A DNA stretch of 64,000 nt. Source: Oscillospiraceae bacterium (GTDB taxonomy: Bacteria; Bacillota; Clostridia; Oscillospirales; Oscillospiraceae). The position numbers and the translations under genes were made by a program. Location: positions 21,600 through 85,599 of the forward strand of contig JAFWDQ010000020.1 in assembly GCA_017516065.1 (NCBI GenBank), read 5' to 3'. Under the pieces are notes generated by a model. That model was given only the letters and a program-made list of their open reading frames with translations, had not been told where the DNA came from and searched no databases. Positions 1-10,142 of this stretch are shown here, piece after piece (within the stretch, counting starts at the first letter, position 1; the number at the start of each line of letters is the position of its first letter).

Positions 1-2
1 CC

Positions 3-464
3 ACAGGTATCGTCGTGGAGGGGCTGGACAACTGCCTGGTGAAATTCGCCCGCTGCTGTACCCCGGTTCCCGGGGACGCGATCATCGGCTTCATCACCAA
101 GGGCTACGGCGTCTCCGTTCACCGGACCGACTGTCCCAACGCCACCGCCGCGTGGAAGAAGGACCATGACAAAGGCCGCTGGGTGGGCGTGTCCTGGCGG
201 ATGGACGCCCCGATGACGCTGTCCACAGGCCTGGAGCTGTACGTATCGGACCGGGACAGCCTGGTCATGGATATCACCACGGTGCTCAGCACGCTGAAAA
301 CGCGGCTCACCGCCCTCGCTACCCATAAGCTGCCGGAGGGCCGCTACTCCATCACCCTGTCCGTGGAGGTGGACAGCCTGCAGAAGCTCAATCAGGTCCT
401 CGCCCGGCTCCAGCAGGTCCCCGGCGTCCTCCGGGTCAACCGGGTGGGTGCCCGGACGGCATAG
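3..464 (+). CDS. rel: Rel/SpoT-family (p)ppGpp synthetase/hydrolase, C-terminal part (5' end outside window)
   Basis: Only the C-terminal regulatory part is present; the reading frame is open to the left edge, so the hydrolase, synthetase and TGS domains lie outside. The first visible segment is the conserved-cysteine (zinc-finger) region, with the paired cysteines of FARCCTPVPGD and a later cysteine in HRTDCPN. The last ~75 residues form an ACT domain (LELYVSDRDSLVMDI to VPGVLRVNRV). In the family these domains sense uncharged tRNA on the ribosome and control alarmone synthesis and hydrolysis. A GTG at position 15 could be mistaken for a start but lies inside the conserved region. The gene precedes hisS by 30 bp on the same strand, so co-transcription is likely. 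Confidence 0.9.
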   Translation, partial: TGIVVEGLDNCLVKFARCCTPVPGDAIIGFITKGYGVSVHRTDCPNATAAWKKDHDKGRWVGVSWRMDAPMTLSTGLELYVSDRDSLVMDITTVLSTLKTRLTALATHKLPEGRYSITLSVEVDSLQKLNQVLARLQQVPGVLRVNRVGARTA

Positions 465-494
465 AGCGAGATCCCAGGAAAGAGAGGAAGAAGA

Positions 495-1859
495 ATGGAA
501 CGTATCAAGCCCCGGACTCTGTCCGGCTTTCAGGAACTGCTGCCCGGCCGTCAGATCCAGTTCGACCGGATGCTGGACAGTCTCCGCCGCACCTATTCCC
601 TGTACGGCTTTACGCCGCTGGACACGCCGGTGATCGAGTCGGCGGAGATCCTGCTGGCCAAGGGCGGCGGCGAGACGGAAAAGCAGATCTACCGCTTCAC
701 CAAGGGCGACAGTGATCTGGCCCTGCGCTTTGATCTGACGGTGCCTCTAGCAAAATACGTGGCCCTGCACTACGGGGAGCTGACCTTCCCCTTCCGCCGG
801 TTTCAGACCGGCAAGGTCTACCGGGGCGAGCGGGCCCAGCGGGGCCGCTTCCGGGAGTTCTACCAGTGCGACATCGACGTTATCGGCGACGGCAAGCTGG
901 ACATCTCCAACGAGGCGGAGGTCCCCGCCATCATCTACGACGCCTTCACCGCCCTGGGTCTGGAGCGGTTCAAGATCCGAGTGAACAACCGGAAGATCCT
1001 CACCGGCTTTTACGATATGCTGGGCCTGGGGGACCGGTCCGGGGACATCATGCGCACCGTGGACAAGCTGGATAAGATCGGACCGGATAAGGTCCGTGCC
1101 CTGCTGACGGAGGACGGCGTCCCCGAGGATGCGGCGGAGGAGATCCTCAGGTTCATCGCCATCACCGGGGAGAACGATCAGGTCCTGACGGCGCTCCGGG
1201 AATATCGGGGCCGCAGCGAGACCTTCGACCTGGGTCTGGAGGAGCTGGAGACGGTGGTGAAGCACCTGGCCGCCTTCGGCGTGCCGGAGGACCACTTCGC
1301 CGTGGATCTGACCATCGCCCGGGGCCTGGACTACTATACCGGCACCGTCTACGAGACCGTCATGCTGGACCACCCGGAGATTGGGTCCATCTGCTCCGGC
1401 GGCCGGTACGACAATCTGGCGGAGTACTATACGGACAGGAAGCTCCCCGGCGTGGGCATCTCCATCGGCCTGACCCGGCTGTTCTACGTGCTGGGGGAGC
1501 AGGGGTATCTCAATGACGACCTGCTCACGGCCCCTGCCGACGTGCTGATCCTGCCCATGACGGAGGACCAGAGTCCCGCCATCGCCTTCGCCACCCGGCT
1601 CCGGGCCGCCGGAGTCCGGACCCAGGTGTACGGCGAACAGAAGAAATTCAAGGCCAAGATGAGCTATGCCGATAAGCTGGGCGTGCCCTTCGTCGTCTTC
1701 CTGGGCGAGGACGAGGCCGCTCAGAACGCCGTGAAGGTCAAGGACATGGCCTCCGGCGAGCAGCAGACCCTTCCCGCCGCCGACGCCGCGGCACAGATCG
1801 CCGCGGCGCTGGAGGACAAGCGGGGCGGCCGGCCCATCCGGGAGCCGAAACAAGACTAA
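495..1859 (+). CDS. hisS: histidyl-tRNA synthetase
   Basis: Class II aminoacyl-tRNA synthetase that charges tRNA-His in the cytoplasm; 454 aa, slightly longer than the usual ~420. The N-terminus MERIKPRTLSGFQELLPG is typical. Motif 2 is visible around FRRFQTGKVYRGERAQRGRFREFYQCDIDVIG, and the histidine-specific signature as LDYYTGTVYE followed by SGGRYDNL. The C-terminal anticodon-binding domain runs from about residue 345. The ATG follows a purine-rich Shine-Dalgarno stretch (GAGAGGAAGAAG). It sits between rel and aspS (13 bp gap to aspS), a common Firmicute arrangement that ties tRNA charging to the stringent-response gene. A long minus-strand open frame across it is a codon-bias shadow. 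Confidence 0.97.
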   Translation: MERIKPRTLSGFQELLPGRQIQFDRMLDSLRRTYSLYGFTPLDTPVIESAEILLAKGGGETEKQIYRFTKGDSDLALRFDLTVPLAKYVALHYGELTFPFRRFQTGKVYRGERAQRGRFREFYQCDIDVIGDGKLDISNEAEVPAIIYDAFTALGLERFKIRVNNRKILTGFYDMLGLGDRSGDIMRTVDKLDKIGPDKVRALLTEDGVPEDAAEEILRFIAITGENDQVLTALREYRGRSETFDLGLEELETVVKHLAAFGVPEDHFAVDLTIARGLDYYTGTVYETVMLDHPEIGSICSGGRYDNLAEYYTDRKLPGVGISIGLTRLFYVLGEQGYLNDDLLTAPADVLILPMTEDQSPAIAFATRLRAAGVRTQVYGEQKKFKAKMSYADKLGVPFVVFLGEDEAAQNAVKVKDMASGEQQTLPAADAAAQIAAALEDKRGGRPIREPKQD

Positions 1860-1872
1860 TTTTTGGGAGCTG

Positions 1873-3669
<1,797 letters not shown>

Positions 3670-3682
3670 ATGTATTAAAGAG

Positions 3683-3711
3683 GGGAGCTGCAATGGCAGC
3701 TCCCTTTTTTT
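3683..3711 (+). terminator. intrinsic terminator after aspS
   Basis: A perfect 9-bp stem (GGGAGCTGC / GCAGCTCCC) with a 4-nt loop is followed directly by seven T residues, 13 bp after the aspS stop codon. Confidence 0.93.
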
Positions 3712-3712
3712 G

Positions 3713-4006
3713 TTCCCGCGCCTCGGAGGGTACGAATTTGCGGTTGACCTCGTTGCCTACCGCAGCAGCGCGGAAGCGCGGTTGAGTTGCAACAGACAGT
3801 TCAGGGCTCTGCCGGCCGGGGTGGTTCTGTTCCCCGTCGGAGACCAGGGGGTTACTCAAGGGGGACTGGTCCCCCTTGAAATCGCCCCGGCGCAAGCCGG
3901 TTATGTCACGCCCGCAGGCGTGACGGCGATTGGGGGTCCCCCTTTGGCGCATCTTTTCTCCATACTTTTCTGTGCGAGCAGAAAAGTATGGCCGCCGGAG
4001 GCACGT
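3713..4006. repeat. intergenic repeat, copy A1
   Basis: About 294 bp nearly identical to 4341-4648 downstream. It starts with a GCGCCTCGG motif, contains a short inverted repeat around AAGGGGGACTGGTCCCCCTT, an imperfect GTCACGCCCGCAGGCGTGAC hairpin, and ends with a perfect 12-bp stem CATACTTTTCTG / CAGAAAAGTATG. No start codon with a ribosome site or protein-like composition was found; open frames across it are spurious. Related sequence lies in opposite orientation between thrS and rplA. Confidence 0.8.
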
Positions 4007-4340
4007 CCTCCAAATACTTTTGTTATTGTCGCCTGCGGGCGGGAATGTCTCCGACGGCCTACTTTCTGTATCGTGACAGAAAGTAGGCAAAGAACACGCA
4101 TAGAAACCCATGGTTTCTATGTATTTCCTTTCTCGGTCTGACGAAAGTACCGGCAAAGACAGCTCGGCGCAGCAAATCTGCATTGTCTTTGCTCCTTGCT
4201 TCGCTGCCGCTACGTCGGCGCAAATTCCATATCATTTGCTTGCGCGTAAACGCGCAAGCAAACTCATTCCATTGCGCCTCCTCTCCAAACCGGACCCGCT
4301 GAAGCTGGGCTCCGGTTTGGTATGATAATCCGCTCCTCTG
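4007..4340. repeat. hairpin array between the two repeat copies
   Basis: This stretch holds at least four strong inverted repeats: CTACTTTCTGT / ACAGAAAGTAG (4059-4086), an ATAGAAACC / GGTTTCTAT type stem near 4100-4121, a perfect 12-bp TTTGCTTGCGCG / CGCGCAAGCAAA stem near 4237-4264, and CCAAACCGGA / TCCGGTTTGG near 4287-4320. The first hairpin plus its flank recurs at about 26089-26130. No convincing gene is visible. It may be a cluster of small palindromic mobile elements or a structured transcript; the sequence does not decide between these. Confidence 0.6.
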
Positions 4341-4648
4341 TTCCTGCGCCTCGGCGGGTGCGAATCGGCGGCCAGACCACAATACCCTCCGCAGCAGCGC
4401 GGAAGCGCGGTTGAGTTGAAACAGACAGTTCAGGGCCTTGCCGGCCGGGGTTGTTGTGAGGGATGTTCCTGTTCCCCGCCGGGAGGCCTGGGGGTTACTC
4501 AAGGGGGACTGGTCCCCCTTGAAATCGCCCCGGCGCAAGCCGGTTATGTCACGCCCGCAGGCGTGACGGCGATTGGGGGTCCCCTTTGGCGCATCTTTTC
4601 TCCATACTTTTCTGTGCGAGCAGAAAAGTATGGCCGCCGGAGGCACGT
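4341..4648. repeat. intergenic repeat, copy A2
   Basis: Second copy of the element at 3713-4006 in the same orientation. The block from the AAGGGGGACTGGTCCCCCTT motif to the CATACTTTTCTG / CAGAAAAGTATG hairpin is almost identical, including GTCACGCCCGCAGGCGTGAC. The first ~150 bp are more diverged, with small insertions. Non-coding by appearance. Confidence 0.8.
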
Positions 4649-4714
4649 TCCCCTTTACGAAAAGGCTTTCCCCGCCTGCGGTACCGCTCCGCAGCCCAAC
4701 AGAACAGCCTCCCA

Positions 4715-4755
4715 CAAAAAAGGATCGCCCGCCGTGTTGCCACGGCGGGCGGTCT
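4715..4755 (-). terminator. intrinsic terminator after ferritin gene
   Basis: Read on the minus strand, a GC-rich stem (GACCGCCCGCCGTG / CACGGCGGGCGATC, one mismatch) is followed by a run of seven T residues, 15 bp beyond the ferritin stop codon. Confidence 0.88.
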
Positions 4756-4769
4756 GGAAATTCAGTTGT

Positions 4770-5279
4770 TTATAAACTCAGAGAGGGGGCGCTGTAGGTC
4801 CGGCCCGCCAGCTCCTGGTTGAGCAGATACAGGCTTTTGGGATCCTCCCCAAAGAGCTTGTACTTGTTCACCATGCTGTCGGCGTTCTGCTCCTCCTCGC
4901 CCTGCTCCTTCACGAACCAGTCCAGGAACTGCATCGTCCGGAAATCCTTGACGGAGTAAGCGGCGTCGTAGATGTTGTGGATCAGGCTCGTCACATATCT
5001 CTCGTGCTCCGCCGCCGCCGTCAGGGGATCCAGCGGCGTAGAAAACACCTTGTCGGGCTTGTCGATGGCCTCCAGCGTGACCCTGACGCCGTTGTTCTGG
5101 AGATACTTCATGAACAGCAGGGCGTGGTCCCGTTCCTCCTGTGCCTGGATCGTGTACCAGTTGCCGAAGCCGTCCAGATCCAGGTCGATGTAGTAATTGG
5201 CCATATCCAGATAGAGATAGGCACTGTACAGCTCTTTATTGATCTGATCCATCAGCAGGTCTTTTACCTTCTGCTCCAT
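4770..5279 (-). CDS. ftnA: ferritin
   Basis: Non-haem ferritin of 169 aa, the usual bacterial length; 24-mers oxidise Fe(II) and store it as a ferric core in the cytoplasm. The four-helix bundle begins MEQKVKDLLMDQINKELYSAYLYL, and the diiron ferroxidase ligands are visible at E16, E49 and H52, with a later acidic/Gln cluster (EQGEEEQ, ~124-130). The start is supported by AAAGGAGGT eight bases upstream and a near-consensus promoter at 5364-5392. It stands alone between two minus-strand terminators. In an anaerobe it probably works with the nearby perR-rubrerythrin pair to limit iron-driven oxidative damage (inference from proximity). Confidence 0.96.
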   Translation of the reverse strand: MEQKVKDLLMDQINKELYSAYLYLDMANYYIDLDLDGFGNWYTIQAQEERDHALLFMKYLQNNGVRVTLEAIDKPDKVFSTPLDPLTAAAEHERYVTSLIHNIYDAAYSVKDFRTMQFLDWFVKEQGEEEQNADSMVNKYKLFGEDPKSLYLLNQELAGRTYSAPSLSL

Positions 5280-5363
5280 GCAGATACCTCCTTTAATAAT
5301 TCGGCCCTCCGGCAGAGGGCATATGATTTGTGAGTCTGTATGATCTCCTGTAAAATCAAGCTT

Positions 5364-5392
5364 ATTATATACTCCTTCCGATTGGTTTTCAA
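5364..5392 (-). promoter_or_regulatory. sigma-A-type promoter for ferritin
   Basis: On the minus strand: TTGAAA, 17-bp spacer, TATAAT. It lies about 85 bp upstream of the ferritin ATG; no Fur-like box was recognised over it. Confidence 0.8.
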
Positions 5393-5451
5393 GCGGCTTT
5401 TTCAGGGCGGTGGCACGCCGTTGAAAGGGCTTCCGACCGGGGGACGGGACA

Positions 5452-5486
5452 GAAAACCCGGCAGCCGGGTACAGCCGGCTGCCGGG
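5452..5486 (-). terminator. intrinsic terminator after SLH peptidase gene
   Basis: A perfect 12-bp stem (CCCGGCAGCCGG / CCGGCTGCCGGG) with a 5-nt loop, followed on the minus strand by TTTTCTGT, 55 bp beyond the stop codon. Confidence 0.85.
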
Positions 5487-5540
5487 TCGTTTGCTTTTTG
5501 CGCGGGACGCGAAGGGCCTGTTCCGTTCAAACGGACGGGA

Positions 5541-8500
5541 TCACTCGCTGGGCGGGGGAGGCGCGGTGGACAGCGAGACGGTCCCCTCGTAGTAACCGCT
5601 GAACTCCGCGATGACGGCGCCTGTGGAATCGTACTCCACGGCGGACAGATTGCAGCCCAGAGACTGCGCGCTGAGACCATTGTTATAGCCCTTATCGGCA
5701 AAGTCGACGTCGGAGTAGATGCAGGCGGAGCCCTCAGGCGCCGAGAGGATGCCCTCCGCGGGATAGTAGCCGCCGGTGATGGAGAAGGTGTAGCTGCCGT
5801 CATCGGCGGAGATGTAGACGTAGCCGCTGGAGGGGCCGAGGGTCAGCTCAGCCTTGGCGGGTACCGATACGGTCACGCCGTCCACCGTGCGGGTGAGCGT
5901 TCCCTCATAGTCCGAGGGTATGATCTCCTCCTCGCCGGAGGGGTGATAGCTTCCGGTGCTGATGCTGGGCCGGACGACGACCTTCACGTTGTTCTGGCTG
6001 CCGCTGGTATCCGTCACCATGACCAGGATCTTGCCTGCGGTCAGGGGGATGACATAGCTGGTCTTGTCAGTATAGACCTTCAGCTTGCTGTAATCGTTGC
6101 TCTGGAAGGTCATGACCGTCAGGCTCGCATTCGCGGACTCGTCGATGGCGATGGTCAGGCCCGAAACGGTGCTGGGGAGCCTGTTGGGTACGACCTTGAG
6201 GAAGGACGTGCCGTAAGGATATACCAGAATGGTCTTGTCACTCTCGGCGTTGGCGGAATTGCTGTCGATATTCAGCTCATTCAGGTATTTCCGCTCCGGA
6301 TGGTTCCGGTTCTGGTTGTGGAAATTGTCCACGCTGGAGTCATAGATGGTCCAGGGATCGGCGTCCAGGGCCTCCAGCTTGTTGGTGGTCACCAGGGTGC
6401 GGTAGAAGTCCACAGCCAGCTCGGGCAGAGTCTTGCCCGTGACGCCGGGCAGCAGGGTCTCAAAGCCGGGATTCATGCCCTTTGCCGCCTCATAGGCCGC
6501 ATAGGTCTGCCGGATCGTACCGGAGCCGATCTGCTCCTCCAGATACTGGAAGAAGGGGCGCCGCCCATAGCCGCCGGCAGAGATGCTGTCGCCGGGGACC
6601 AGACCGCTGTAGACATCCATATGCTCCTGCCGGTACAGACCGGCGCCCTCGATGTTCAGACCGTTGGCCTTGGCCAGGACCTGCTCATAGTACATGGCGG
6701 AGCCCTCATGGAACCAGTCGTTGCCGCTGGTGTACTTGAACACGGTGGAGTTGATGTACTGGTTCTGGAAATAGTGGAACATCTCGTGGGCCATGGTGCG
6801 GAAGAAATCCTCATCCGAGTGGATCGTATTGCCCTTGGAGAGCTGGACCTCCACGGATCTCCGCTCGGCGGCGGGGCTCCGATAACCGTACATGACGATG
6901 CTGCTGTTGGCGTTGAGGTAGACGTAGCCGTCGTTGATACTCACGTCGCCGGCGTAGTAGGCGCCGTCGTTGCCCTTGATGGGCAGGATGGTAACGCTCA
7001 GGCGATTCGCACTCAGATTCCGGACGTCCTTGTAGCCGTAGGTGCTGGTGTAGGCGGTATAGATGGCCTCCAGATCGTTGAGGATCCGCTGGCTGTCCTT
7101 GGAGGTCAGACCGCCCTTGGCATTCTCGTCAAAGACGCGGCCCTGCACCCGGAGCACGAAATGGGCGGACTCGAACTTCTTCATGCCGATGGCGGCGATG
7201 AACAGGTTCAGGCCCGTTGTGGTTTTCTTCGTCTGCTGCATGGGCTGGCCGCCGGCCAGAAGGATGTCGTCTATATAGTTCTGATACGCCGCAGCGTCGA
7301 TGGTAGCAGTGGCGGTGCTGCCGGAGACCGTGGTGGGGACGAGGTTCCAGAGTATGTCGGACTCGCCGTCTGCGGTCTTATAGGGGATGCCGACGCCTAT
7401 GCAGGCCTCCATGCCCTCCGGCACAGAAGAGGTCAGGTCCGTGGTGATGGTGACGGAGTGGTTGTCGGCGTCAGACAGATCCACCTCATAGCAGGCGGAC
7501 AGCGCGTCCTCCGGGGCGGCGGCGGTGTTCACCGTGAAGGTACCGCTGCCGCCGGAGCCGAAGTCCAGCGTCAGACCGCCCACTTTCTTTGCCGGGCCGT
7601 TGGCCGGTATGGACGCGCCGAACTCACCGCTGGGCGTGGCGGGCGTGGCAGGCGTGGCAGGCGTGGTCGTGGTGGACTGGGGCGTGGTATCCAGATTCTG
7701 AGCCATGCGGGAGGAGATGATGACCGCCTGCTCCCGGGTGGCGTTGGCGGCGACAGTGGCGCCGGCGATGGTGGCGGTGCCCTTGGGGACGAACATATTT
7801 TCGCCCATGCCGTTGAGGATGCCGTTGGCCGCCATGAAGTACACGCTGGTGCGGGCGTAATCGGAGATGTTCCAGTCATCCGCAAAGAGCGGCGGCTGGG
7901 TGAAATTCAGGGTGTAATTGCCGTCGGTAGGCAGCGTCCACCCGGGAATGACGATCTTCTTGTAGCAGCGGGTGAGCATGGTGGCCGCCTGTTCCCGGGT
8001 GAGCAGATCGTCGGGGGAGAACTTGTCCGGCGCGGTGCCGTTGACGATGCCGACGGCGTAGGCCTTGAGCACATCGGGGTCGCTGGTGTCCTTGAAGGGG
8101 TTCTCGCCGGCGACGGCGGGGGTGCCGGACATGTAGTTGTAGACCTGGACACAGACAGCGGCAAATTCCTTCCGGGTGATGGAGCGGGTCAGGTCCGCGG
8201 TCTTCAGCACGTCGGGGATCAGGCCCATGGAGTCGGCCTGGGACAGCTCGGGGGCGGCCCAGGTGGAACAGGTGTAGCCGGTGGAAGAGGTGGTGGTGCT
8301 GCCGGAGGAAGAACTGCCGCCGGAGCCGGAGCTGCCGGAGGGTGCCGCCGTGCCACGAACCTCTGCGAAGCCCATGTTGTCAGAAGCGCTGTTATAGCTC
8401 CAGGTTTTGGTGTCCGAGTCCACGATATAATACCGCTGGCCCGCCTTCAGCACGACGTTGGGGAACACGTCCCAGTAGACGTTGTTGGCCCCGGAGCCGG

Positions 8501-8798
8501 ACCGGCCCGTGGCCTGCCAGGTGCCGATCAGGTTGTCGTCCCAGTCATAGATGCTGATGGTGCCCGGAGTTGCGCCTCTGCCGGAGTTCCAGTGGTAGGT
8601 GGCGATGGCCTGCACCAGCAGGTCATTGCTGCCGACGGTGAAGTCCGGAAAGTATTCCGGACCGCTTTGTGTTGCGCTGGAGTTGAAGGTGCTGTAGAGC
8701 AGAGGATAATCCTCTACGGATGCGGCCGAGGCTGCCAGGGGCAGCAGGGAGAGGCACAGCACGACTGTCAGCAGCAGCGCCAGGATGCGTTTTCTCAC
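5541..8798 (-). CDS. secreted SLH-domain protein with a gluzincin-type zinc metallopeptidase domain
   Basis: A 1085-aa exported protein. It has a Sec signal peptide (MRKRILALLLTVVLCLSLLP, cleavage after ASA), a ~140-residue beta-rich N-terminal module, then three SLH repeats at roughly 180-375 (e.g. ITRKEFAAVCVQVY and LTREQAATMLTRCY), which in the family bind pyruvylated cell-wall polymer. A Thr/Pro linker (TTTTPATPATPATP) leads to a peptidase-like region with H671-E-M-F-H675 and a third ligand candidate E698 in WFHEGSAMYYEQ, the HExxH...E spacing of gluzincins (M1/MA-clan type). The C-terminal ~300 residues are beta-rich. The start is GTG, chosen for the GGAG nine bases upstream and the signal peptide. 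Substrate unknown. The SLH domains lie N-terminal to the catalytic part, unlike the giant protein at 46-55 kb where they are C-terminal. The 1175-codon plus-strand open frame across this gene is a shadow. Confidence 0.88.
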   Translation of the reverse strand: MRKRILALLLTVVLCLSLLPLAASAASVEDYPLLYSTFNSSATQSGPEYFPDFTVGSNDLLVQAIATYHWNSGRGATPGTISIYDWDDNLIGTWQATGRSGSGANNVYWDVFPNVVLKAGQRYYIVDSDTKTWSYNSASDNMGFAEVRGTAAPSGSSGSGGSSSSGSTTTSSTGYTCSTWAAPELSQADSMGLIPDVLKTADLTRSITRKEFAAVCVQVYNYMSGTPAVAGENPFKDTSDPDVLKAYAVGIVNGTAPDKFSPDDLLTREQAATMLTRCYKKIVIPGWTLPTDGNYTLNFTQPPLFADDWNISDYARTSVYFMAANGILNGMGENMFVPKGTATIAGATVAANATREQAVIISSRMAQNLDTTPQSTTTTPATPATPATPSGEFGASIPANGPAKKVGGLTLDFGSGGSGTFTVNTAAAPEDALSACYEVDLSDADNHSVTITTDLTSSVPEGMEACIGVGIPYKTADGESDILWNLVPTTVSGSTATATIDAAAYQNYIDDILLAGGQPMQQTKKTTTGLNLFIAAIGMKKFESAHFVLRVQGRVFDENAKGGLTSKDSQRILNDLEAIYTAYTSTYGYKDVRNLSANRLSVTILPIKGNDGAYYAGDVSINDGYVYLNANSSIVMYGYRSPAAERRSVEVQLSKGNTIHSDEDFFRTMAHEMFHYFQNQYINSTVFKYTSGNDWFHEGSAMYYEQVLAKANGLNIEGAGLYRQEHMDVYSGLVPGDSISAGGYGRRPFFQYLEEQIGSGTIRQTYAAYEAAKGMNPGFETLLPGVTGKTLPELAVDFYRTLVTTNKLEALDADPWTIYDSSVDNFHNQNRNHPERKYLNELNIDSNSANAESDKTILVYPYGTSFLKVVPNRLPSTVSGLTIAIDESANASLTVMTFQSNDYSKLKVYTDKTSYVIPLTAGKILVMVTDTSGSQNNVKVVVRPSISTGSYHPSGEEEIIPSDYEGTLTRTVDGVTVSVPAKAELTLGPSSGYVYISADDGSYTFSITGGYYPAEGILSAPEGSACIYSDVDFADKGYNNGLSAQSLGCNLSAVEYDSTGAVIAEFSGYYEGTVSLSTAPPPPSE

Positions 8799-8860
8799 GT
8801 CGCATGTCTCCTTTTCTTATCATTTTCAGGGTGGCGGTCGCCGGTTTGGTTTCTGCCCAT

Positions 8861-8889
8861 AGCATAACAAAAATATCCTCTGTATGCAA
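8861..8889 (-). promoter_or_regulatory. promoter for SLH peptidase gene
   Basis: On the minus strand: TTGCAT, 17-bp spacer, TATGCT, about 60 bp upstream of the GTG start. Confidence 0.65.
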
Positions 8890-8985
8890 GAATGAATTAT
8901 ACATCCAAAAGCAGGGGCCCGGCCGAAACCGCCTGCCGCCTCCCGGGAAAAGCCGGACCTTATCCACGACACGACGGGAGCGCAG

Positions 8986-9017
8986 AAAAAGAGGGAAAGG
9001 AGTTCTCCCTTCCCTCT
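8986..9017 (-). terminator. intrinsic terminator after perR-rubrerythrin operon
   Basis: A 13-bp stem with one mismatch (AGAGGGAAGGGAG / CTCCTTTCCCTCT) and a 2-nt apex, followed by T residues on the minus strand, about 27 bp beyond the rubrerythrin stop. Confidence 0.85.
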
Positions 9018-9043
9018 CAGAAATTGCTTTTTTGGTTTTTTCC

Positions 9044-9586
9044 TCAGCCGAAGTATCTCTTGAGCAGGGCCGCCAGAGCCTTGCCGTGACGAGCCTCGTC
9101 GCGGGCCATCTCATGGACGGTGTCGTGGATGGCGTCCAGATTCAGGGCCTTGGCGCGCTTGGCCAGATCGGTCTTGCCGGCGGTGGCGCCGAATTCGGCC
9201 TCCACACGGGCCTCCAGATTGGCCTTGGTGCTCTCGCTGAGACATTCGCCCAGAAGCTCGGCAAACTTCGCCGCATGCTCTGCTTCCTCAAAAGCGGCCT
9301 TCTCCCAATACGCACCGATCTCGGGGTAGCCCTCACGGTATGCGGCCCGGGACATGGCCAGGTACATGCCGACCTCGCGGCACTCGCCCTCGTAGTTGGC
9401 GCGCAGATCCGCCATGATGTCCTCCGGCACGCCCTGGGCTACGCCGACCACATGCTCGGCAGCCCAGGTCTTGTCGTCGCTCTGCTCCTTGAACTTGGAA
9501 GCAGGGGCCTTACAGACCGGACAGGCCTCGGGAGGGGCGTCTCCCTCGTGTACGTATCCGCAGACGGTGCAAACAAACTTTTTCAT
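9044..9586 (-). CDS. reverse rubrerythrin (rubredoxin domain first, then diiron domain)
   Basis: A 180-aa peroxide/oxygen-detoxifying protein. The N-terminal rubredoxin domain shows the two CxxC pairs ([20 protein letters not shown], residues ~6-25), followed by a ferritin-like diiron domain with E..ExxH pairs ([43 protein letters not shown]). Classical rubrerythrin has the opposite order; this order matches the clostridial reverse rubrerythrins that act as NADH-dependent peroxidase/oxidase with a reductase partner. Its ATG overlaps the perR stop (ATGA) and its Shine-Dalgarno (GGAGG) lies inside perR, so translation is coupled to perR. Expression is probably induced by peroxide through the operator upstream of perR. 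Confidence 0.94.
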   Translation of the reverse strand: MKKFVCTVCGYVHEGDAPPEACPVCKAPASKFKEQSDDKTWAAEHVVGVAQGVPEDIMADLRANYEGECREVGMYLAMSRAAYREGYPEIGAYWEKAAFEEAEHAAKFAELLGECLSESTKANLEARVEAEFGATAGKTDLAKRAKALNLDAIHDTVHEMARDEARHGKALAALLKRYFG

Positions 9587-9993
9587 AGTGGCATTCCTCC
9601 TGTTGTTTCAGTATCGGGAGGCTGACAGTCCGCACACACGCCGGTAAAGGAGATACGACAGCCCGTGATCTGACTGCCGGACGCCTTCTCGGCACATCTC
9701 GTCAGCGAGGGGGGACAGATGACCGGGAGATCCCAGATCCTGTCGCATCCCGTGCAGATAAAATGTGCGTGATCGTCTGTCCGCGCGTCCCACCGTTCTT
9801 TTCCGTTCACGGTACCGACCGAGGTCAGCTGGCCGGTCTCCTTGAAGTAGGCAAGATTCCGGTAGACGGTGGCCAGGCTCAGCTCCGGCCATTCAGGCTT
9901 AAGATGTGCGTAGACCCACTCTGCCGTTGGGTGTGTGGTGGTGCTGCGCAGAAGCGCAAGGATCGCGTTCCGCTTGGCACTGGTTCTTTCCAT
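9583..9993 (-). CDS. perR: Fur-family transcriptional regulator, PerR-like
   Basis: A 136-aa metal-dependent repressor. It has an N-terminal winged helix ([27 protein letters not shown]), then a dimerisation domain with the His-rich metal-site segment [12 protein letters not shown] and two structural-zinc CxxC pairs (CTGC and CADC). Assignment to PerR rather than Fur or Zur rests on linkage to the peroxide-scavenging reverse rubrerythrin and on the operator type; the sensing residues alone do not settle it. It is the first gene of a two-gene operon and probably autoregulated, since a 9-5-9 palindrome overlaps its -10 element. It overlaps rubrerythrin by 4 bp. Confidence 0.88.
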   Translation of the reverse strand: MERTSAKRNAILALLRSTTTHPTAEWVYAHLKPEWPELSLATVYRNLAYFKETGQLTSVGTVNGKERWDARTDDHAHFICTGCDRIWDLPVICPPSLTRCAEKASGSQITGCRISFTGVCADCQPPDTETTGGMPL

Positions 9994-10008
9994 CGTAATG
10001 CTCCCTAC

Positions 10009-10055
10009 ATAATAATGGTTATCATTATTATAACATATTTTTATCAGCTTGTAAA
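10009..10055 (-). promoter_or_regulatory. perR-rubrerythrin promoter with overlapping Fur/PerR-type operator
   Basis: On the minus strand, TTTACA and TATAAT are 17 bp apart (10027-10055 on plus). Overlapping the -10 and the start region is a perfect palindrome ATAATAATG-N5-CATTATTAT (10009-10031), which resembles Fur/PerR boxes (AT-rich, ATAAT...ATTAT). The position fits repression by steric block of RNA polymerase. Confidence 0.85.
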
Positions 10056-10142
10056 GAGAAAAAGCAAAAGATTTTTCTTTTTTACGCCGCAGGCCTGAAA
10101 AGCGGCGGAGAACGGCCGCCTCCGCGCGGTCCTGCCGGGCGT

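Noticed and set aside
4059..4715. Minus-strand open frame of 218 codons and several plus frames in the repeat region
   Set aside because: Composition is not protein-like and the frames run across hairpins and repeats; different copies are read in different frames.
5340..8867. Plus-strand open frame of 1175 codons opposite the SLH peptidase gene
   Set aside because: Glycine/alanine/valine/histidine-rich shadow of G+C-rich codons; the minus frame has a signal peptide, SLH domains, HEMFH motif, promoter and terminator.
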